Shown: one piece after another, positions 57,483 through 64,000 of the stretch
How positions within the stretch are numbered: position 1 is the stretch's first letter
How the letters are laid out: every line of letters begins with the position of its first letter
NCBI RefSeq assembly: GCF_041146395.1
Contig: NC_091000.1
Span: 11,980,501-12,044,500, forward strand
Length of the DNA stretch: 64,000 nt
Source: Eulemur rufifrons
Taxonomy: Eukaryota; Chordata; Mammalia; Primates; Lemuridae
Direction: 5' to 3'
The notes under the pieces: generated by a model
Database searches by the model: none
The model's input: the letters and a program-made list of their open reading frames with translations, nothing else
What the model was told of the DNA's origin: nothing
Position numbers and translations under genes: made by a program

Positions 57483-58214
57483 TGTTCATTAGCTGCACTA
57501 TCTAAAATAGTCCTACTCTCATGCATTTTTCATTCTGTTCCCTTTTCCTTAATAGAACTTACCATTACCAGAATGATCTATTGATCTATATAGCCACCCA
57601 CCAACCCATCCATCCCTCCATCCGCCTATCTATGTATCTTAATATTTTCTTGCCCAGAGCTTCACAGGGACAGGGGCTTGTTTGCTGCTGAAGCTGTGCA
57701 CCCCCACAGAGCCCGTGCACAGGACTGACCCTCACTCTCCATTTCTGGGGTCCACAGCTGCCAGCTGCTTCAGGATTATATCCTATGCTCTGCATCCTAC
57801 GCACCCAGTGGATGGACACATTCTTTTCCTAGTTGCTCCAGCAAAAGTCTCACAACCGGCTCTCAGTAGCCAGGCCCAGGTGCTGTGTCCCCTGGATGGA
57901 GGGCTTGGAGCCAGCCCCAACGGAACACAGGGAATGCAAGTGGAGTAGAATCCCAGGGAAATCAGGAAACTGTTGTCAGAATAAGGGGGACCTACTTCGA
58001 CAATTTAGGAAGAGGTCAACGAGATTTATAGACACAGACACACCGGGGACCCTAAGAGTTGACATCTGACGGGCAGGAGGAAAAGCTTACTCGGGCCACG
58101 TACTGTACTTCATCGATGATTTTCCCCTTGCAAGTGTTCTGTTTGTTTTCTTTCTCACTGTGATCCCCTAACTCCAGCTCTCATCAATACACATTCCTTA
58201 ATCTAATAAAAATC
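57483..58214. other. Unique sequence, no gene seen
   Basis: A small CATC-type array lies at 57,595-57,635. Open frames up to 88 codons have no motif. Confidence 0.4.
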
Positions 58215-58440
58215 ATCTGTTTATTAATAGTAGCACTATTTATCAAACATTCGCAAAATGCTAGGCACCGTGCTAAGAGATTTATGTGGATTGCCTCACT
58301 TTACTCTCATAACAATCTAATGAGGTTGTCACCACTATTATCCCATTTTACAGATGAGGCAAGCACAGCTCAGAAAGGTTAAGGAACTTCCCTGAGGTCA
58401 AAGAGCCTGCCTAGGAGGAGTTCCTCTTAGGCTTGGAGGC
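58215..58440 (-). repeat. MIR SINE, antisense
   Basis: 'TGCTAGGCACCGTGCTAAGA', 'CTCATAACAATCTAATGAGG' and 'ATTTTACAGATGAGGCAAGC' are the reversed MIR, nearly complete. Confidence 0.85.
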
Positions 58441-59639
58441 CTTTCTGCAAGGGCAGGGGAGCGCTGGCCTGGGTGTGGGAGGGCGGGGAGAAGGGACTCT
58501 GTCCTTAAGACATAGGGCTTTGTAGGGTCTGCACTTGGAAGGCACCTTTCTCAGCCCCCGACAGCAGGCATGAGCTTGACTGACCGCCCAGGAGCCTCGT
58601 CAGCAGATGTGAGTGCCATCCCCTAGGAACAACGAGCTTTCCCACTGCCTCTCTCCTCCCACGTGAATCCTCAGCTGTGAGAAAGACCGGGAGAGATGGA
58701 GTGTGCCCCAAACCTGCGCTTTGGAGGGGGCTCCGATGGGCACGACTCCCTGTGCACTCCTGCCTGTGGAGGGCGCCGCTTGGGCCCTGGCACTTCCTGC
58801 CAGGTGGGATTTCTCAAGACTTCAAAGGAGGCACAGGAGCAGAGGGTTAAACAGATCGACTGGGCGCTAATAAAGAACTAAAGCCTCGAGCAAACACCAC
58901 TTCCCTGTGAGTCCTGAAAGTTGCCAAAGCACAAAGAAGGAATGAAAGTCTGCGAACCCTGGAGGAAAGTAAAACATCCAAGAGCAGATTCTATAGACAG
59001 TACTGTGACAGAATTCACAGAAAAATTATATTACAATTTTAAGTTATTGAAGCTCATGCTCAGCTGTGTTGGGAGAGATATCACTATACCCAAAGAAAAA
59101 TGGCCTAATATGATAAAAGCTAATGTGATATCATACATATGATCCTGGAACAAAGTAAATAGAATAATACACTTTCTATTTCTAGAGTGCTTTCATTTTT
59201 TAAGAATTTCGATACCAGAGCACTTGGCCAACATTATCTTATTGCTTTATCTTATTTCCTTTATAAAAATATCCTTTATTCAAAACCTGTTTGTTGCTTA
59301 TAGAAAGTCTCAAGAATGCCTTAATAACAATGAAGCTGAGTTTCTAAATGCGAAAGCCCCCCAAGGAAGAAGACTACTCTACAGTTCTCAGGGTACATGT
59401 AACTCTCCCCACTGGGCTCACAGGCTTCTGGAATCTCAGGACAGTGGGTGTTTTTGTTAGGTAGACAGCGACGGATTCCAGGTCTCCTAAGGACAAAAGT
59501 GGGTGCTGTTGCTTTGATGCAATTGCCCTACCTGGGAAAAAGAACAAGGGTGGGCCCCAGGCCCCCATCTTGTTCCTGCCCCACCCTAATCCTCTCCTGA
59601 GCGACTGCTATACCTGGGGGAGGAGGGAACAGCCTACGG
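58441..59639. other. Unique sequence, no gene seen
   Basis: About 1.2 kb, with no repeat and no open frame above 78 codons recognised as coding. Confidence 0.4.
58763..58776 (+). promoter_or_regulatory. CTCF-like binding motif
   Basis: CCTGTGGAGGGCGC matches 12 of 14 positions of the remembered CTCF core. It points away from the motif at 50,866, so the two would not form the usual convergent pair. Confidence 0.35.
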
Positions 59640-60452
<813 letters not shown>

Positions 60453-61648
60453 AACCTGATATATTCTGTGCCAGACTGCTTGGGCAGGCCAAGGCTGCAC
60501 AGCAGGTGGCCTTGACACTCTGCGGAGATGTGCTGCTGCATGGTTATCAAGGTTCTTTGCATCGTGGCGTGTGCACACTTGTGCTTGTGTTCTGTTTTCT
60601 CCTTGTCTTTTCAGGCACTGTGAGTCCCCACAAAGAGTTTAACTATAAATCAACTTGTACCCGGAAGGGATCATTTCTTTGTGTCTGACTTGGAGACTTC
60701 AAGTGGTTAGCTGCCAACCTCTTCTCTTCTCAAAACCAGGGCTAGTAGACAGGATACCGGCCCAGTGTTAGTCACTGCTAAATGGCCTCTCTGAGCCTCA
60801 ACTTCCTAATCTTTCCTAAACTTCCTAAAAATGAGAAAACGGCCTCAGTTATTTCTAAGGAGCCTGCCTGTAAAAGGATTCCATGAATCTGTGATGTCAT
60901 AAGAAAACTGAAGTGCTTAGAATTGAACAATTAGAATTGAATTTCTTTCAACTTTTTCTAATACTTCCCCCCCATAGGTATATTATATCTCCTCTCTTTG
61001 AACCGGTAACTTGAGCATTTATGATCTCTGTCTTGCAAGACAGCCAAAGGTGACACTAACGCCAGAATCCTATGTGTGACTCAGAGCTGCTGAGGCTGTG
61101 ACAGTGCCACCTCTAGCAGCGGGACAGTCCAAACATGTCAGGCTCCTTTTAAGACTCTAAGCTGAAGCCTTCAACTGAAACATCTGATTCCACTCACTTG
61201 CTGGCTGAAAAGTGCCGCCAGATTTTTTTCCCCAGCAGAGAATATAACCATACTCTTTCCCCTTCCTCTTTAACTAGTCCTACTTTCAGATGGCAGTGAT
61301 AGAAGGGACATTCTCATCCTCTTAAGCTGTAAATTGGAAAAATAAATAAATGTGAACAGAAATTCCCCATTCTCTTCATTCTATATCCAAGCCCTGTGGA
61401 ATCAATTTTGCCACACCAAGTCCCACTGAAATCAATGGGGGAAGATTCTGAATCCATTTCCAGGGGACTTGGCATCGTAAAAATAATTAGATTGCACTGT
61501 ACTCTAACACTCCTTTTAGGAAATGGAGAAAATGTGCCTTTGCTACTAGGTGGGGGTGAAAACTCGTCTAAGTGCTGGTAGGTTTCACCCTGTGTTTTCC
61601 GTATTGTCTTGTCAAGAGGAGCAATTATCAAGTCCCAGATGAGCCTGG
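60453..61648. other. Unique sequence, no gene seen
   Basis: The segment 60,770-60,850 has faint MIR-like words. Chance frames reach 105 codons (61,314-61,631, -). Nothing else was recognised. Confidence 0.4.
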
Positions 61649-61833
61649 CAGTGCTACCCTCAATGAGGTGTTTAAAACTGCCTTCCCTAGTGAGAATGAA
61701 AACACTTCTTTTGTTCCCATCTTTAAAATTAACTGCATAGTATTACCACTCTCAATGAGGTGCTTAACATCAAAATTGCCTTCCCTGGTGAGAAGAAAAA
61801 CACTTGCTTTGTTTCCTTCGTTAAAATTAATTG
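61649..61833. repeat. Imperfect tandem duplication of about 90 bases
   Basis: 'CTCAATGAGGTGTTTAAA', 'CTGCCTTCCCTAGTGAGAAT' and 'TTTAAAATTAACTG' (copy 1, 61,649-61,738) recur as 'CTCAATGAGGTGCTTAAC', 'TTGCCTTCCCTGGTGAGAAG' and 'GTTAAAATTAATTG' (copy 2, 61,739-61,833). Roughly 80 percent identical by eye. Confidence 0.85.
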
Positions 61834-63229
61834 AGGTTTTCAAAAACTCATCCTTATTCAGCCCACAGTCGCCTACAAGGGGAGCAGAGGCGAAGATGAG
61901 ATTTTAGAATGTTGTCTTGAGCCCATCCAAGATGTTCAGCACCTTCCTGTTCCGACCACTTTTCCGCCCCTTGCTTTATTTTTTCCCCATTATATTATAT
62001 AACACTGGTCTCATCAGGGTGGCCCTGGGTAGGCAGTTAATGACTAGACACTCGCTAGGCTGAAGGAATGAAGGCGTGACTCCCTCTACCCAGATCTTCT
62101 TCATTAGCTTGCAAATTTTCCATAAGGCCACTCTCTCTACTTGTTCTACGAAGTTAAAGAAATTGCTTATGAAAAATTAAAATTAGTCTCTAGCATTAAT
62201 ATCTAAGAGGGCTTTGATAGATATGGCTAAAGATGCTCCCTTTCCCACTTCCTCAGAGGATTTGAGAGGTATCTAACTTTTGTAACTGTCTGACTAGTGT
62301 TTGGGACGTGGGGCTCTCTGTGATCACTGCGCTCGCAAGATGCAGCAGAGTGTAGACGACAAAAGAGGCCACGTCTTGACTTTTACAGGCCAAAAGTCCA
62401 GCTAGGGCATAATGACAATAGGTTTAGAAGAATAAAGAAAGAACCAAGCTACCTCATACCCAGATAAGAAATCCTCCAGAGGAAAGGAAAACTTGAAGCG
62501 TAAGGCAGGATCTGGGGAGTGAGCCTGCGTATGCTTCCCGAGGAGGGCGCTGTGTCCTGCCTGCCTGATCGCGGAATGGCAGCGGGAGGCGGGAAGAAAG
62601 GGAAGGAGAGAGGTGGGCAAGAGCGAAAACCTGAGACAGGTTGGGGGAGCTATGAACAAGGTGACCCATGCCCCATTCCCAGCAGAACCCAGGGAAGCTG
62701 CGAGACGTCTAGAGCATCCCCTCTTCCTAGCACAGCACGCAGGAGCAGACGAGGAGAAACAACTGCAGGGCATGTCTTGTTAGGTGGACCTGAGATAGCC
62801 TCACAGAGCACCTGTGTCCCCCCAGCATGGAACATCTGCCTGGGCCTGGGAGAGGCAGTACAGCAAGAGGGTCCCCTGACCTAAATGCGACAGAGGGAAT
62901 GGCCTGGAAAAAAAATGGCAAAGGCCACACTATGGGAGCCCCCTGGAATGGGTATTCAAATTTATAGAGAAGAAGGCAAAATCTTGAGCTGATGGTAATT
63001 TAAGTGTCTACCAGTTGGTGGAATGGGACCTTAAAAACAGAAAAAAAATGTAATCATAGAAAAATACTATAAATCATTTCTTTGCACACCTTGAGTTTAT
63101 GCACTGAGGTTTGTACCTGCCATACTCAGAGTTCATTTGCAAAGATGTTCTTTGCATAAACCAAAACCACAATTAAACTGCATTGACATTACCAAATAAA
63201 ACCTAAAACGTGTTTCTAAAGTTCATTCA
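61834..63229. other. Unique sequence, no gene seen
   Basis: Chance frames of 121 (+) and 123 (-) codons overlap at 62,402-62,884. No repeat was recognised. Confidence 0.4.
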
Positions 63230-63625
63230 TTGAATGTAAGCTATGTACCTTTATATACATGATCTCATTTATTCCTTATAATTCATAGGTGCCAATATCC
63301 CCATTTTACAGGTAAGAAAATGGAGACTTAGAAAAGTGAAATCATTTGCCCAAGGCCACAATGGTGGTGAATGGTGGAACCAGAATTCAAACCCAGGAAA
63401 TGTCTGACTCCTAAATTGAATTTTTTTTTTTTTTTTTTTTTTAACAGACAAAGTCTCACTCTGTTGCCCAGCCTAACATGCAGTGGCGTGATCAAGGCTC
63501 ACTGCAACCTCGAACTTCTGGGCTCAAGCCACCCTCCCACTTCAGCCTCCCAATTATTACTATGTGGGGCTAAAGGCATGCCACCTGGCTCTAAATCCAC
63601 ATTCTTAACCACTAAACCAAGCTAC
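63230..63625 (-). repeat. MIR relic, antisense, split by an Alu monomer
   Basis: 'CATTTTACAGGTAAGAAAAT', 'CATTTGCCCAAGGCCACAAT' and 'AGAATTCAAACCCAGGAAAT' before the Alu, and 'CATTCTTAACCACTAAACC' after it, follow the reversed MIR consensus. Confidence 0.8.
63421..63592 (-). mobile_element. Alu monomer, antisense
   Basis: A T-run, then 'CAAAGTCTCACTCTGTTGCC' and 'GGCTCACTGCAACCTCGAAC', ending GGCATGCCACCTGGC. It is a single arm only, more diverged than the others. CTAAAT on both sides may be the remains of a target duplication. Confidence 0.85.
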
Positions 63626-64000
63626 AAACTGTCCTTTCATTGGCTTTCCAGATCTCTCCAGGAACATTCCTTTCTGCTTCCTCTGCTACTCACATTATCA
63701 AGGCAATCATAGTTATGAACGGAACCCCTGGGTACAAAGAAGCACAAATTTCTTATCCTTCCTGCTCTTAAATTTCCAAAGGGCCCAATAAGTAAATGGA
63801 TCATTGCTGTCGTAATCTTAGGGCCTGGACTGAACAAATCTTAGCTCAATCTCTGTTTCTTTTGCAGTCGCCACACCTTGTGAGTTAATCAAAACTGCTG
63901 ACTAATTAAACTTTACCAAGGAGCAATATGTGATAGGAAACAGTGACCTAGACCAGAAGTCAAGTATCTTCCTTGGTTTCTTATTCTTGTTCTGCCATTT
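63626..64000. other. Unique sequence, no gene called
   Basis: Contains a strong acceptor (CTCTGTTTCTTTTGCAG, ending 63,867) followed after 12 bases by GTGAGT, treated below as a low-confidence observation. Nothing else was recognised up to the window edge. Confidence 0.35.

Noticed and set aside
60598..60625. Strong acceptor followed almost at once by GTGAGT
   Set aside because: Only five bases lie between the two signals, too short for an exon. It serves as a control for chance coincidences.
62530..62545. CTCF-like word CCCGAGGAGGGCGC
   Set aside because: At least three mismatches to the remembered core.

Overview
This window is mammalian nuclear DNA. The Alu-type SINEs point to a strepsirrhine primate (lemur, loris or galago group). 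Five dimeric copies carry the left-arm text 'CCTGAGCAAGAGCGAGACC', a linker with a 'GGACAACTAAAAATATA'-type insert, and a right arm with 'GAGGTTGCTGTGAGCTAGG' and 'GACGCCACGGCACTC'. That architecture is, from memory, typical of lemur and galago Alus rather than of monkeys and apes. Sparse CpG, many MIR and L2 relics, and MaLR/ERVL LTRs fit a placental mammal. The species and locus cannot be named from the sequence alone.

No complete protein-coding gene is visible. Open frames of 60-190 codons are scattered over both strands at the density expected by chance, and the only recognisable protein homology is in two dead DNA transposons. The window therefore reads as intergenic or intronic DNA. A few exon-like segments with good splice signals (39,155-39,201, 41,771-41,895 and 43,382-43,419 on +; 54,891-55,033 on -) could belong to an unidentified host gene, but each is unproven.

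Layout. 1-11 kb: unique sequence, an old hAT relic, a 1.75-kb hAT element with a broken transposase (4,395-6,142) and L1 3' pieces. 11-22 kb: two Alus, an MLT2 LTR, (GT)n, a MIR, two adjacent MLT1-type LTRs and an L1 piece. 22-24 kb: a Tigger1-like element with a broken pogo-type transposase. 24-33 kb: three Alus, an L2, an MLT1-like LTR, a Tigger-type MITE next to a local duplication, and an MLT2 LTR with an Alu at its 5' edge. 33-37 kb: antisense L1 and a young Alu. 37-44 kb: mostly unique, with three exon-like segments. 44.5-45.6 kb: a CpG-rich block that could be a promoter. 46-54 kb: mostly unique, with MIRs, an LTR and a second Tigger MITE split by an Alu monomer. 54-55.5 kb: low-repeat, AT-rich sequence that looks like conserved non-coding DNA, around a minus-strand exon-like segment. 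56-60.5 kb: a cluster of LTRs, two of which share a 3' part. 60.5-64 kb: unique sequence with a 90-bp tandem duplication and a MIR split by an Alu monomer.

I did not find a new biological system. The observations most worth checking are the exon-like segments, the CpG-rich block, the 54-55.5 kb region, the recurring right-arm Alu monomers, the paired LTR copies and two local duplications. All repeat-family names were assigned by eye from memory of consensus sequences, and no alignment program was run.
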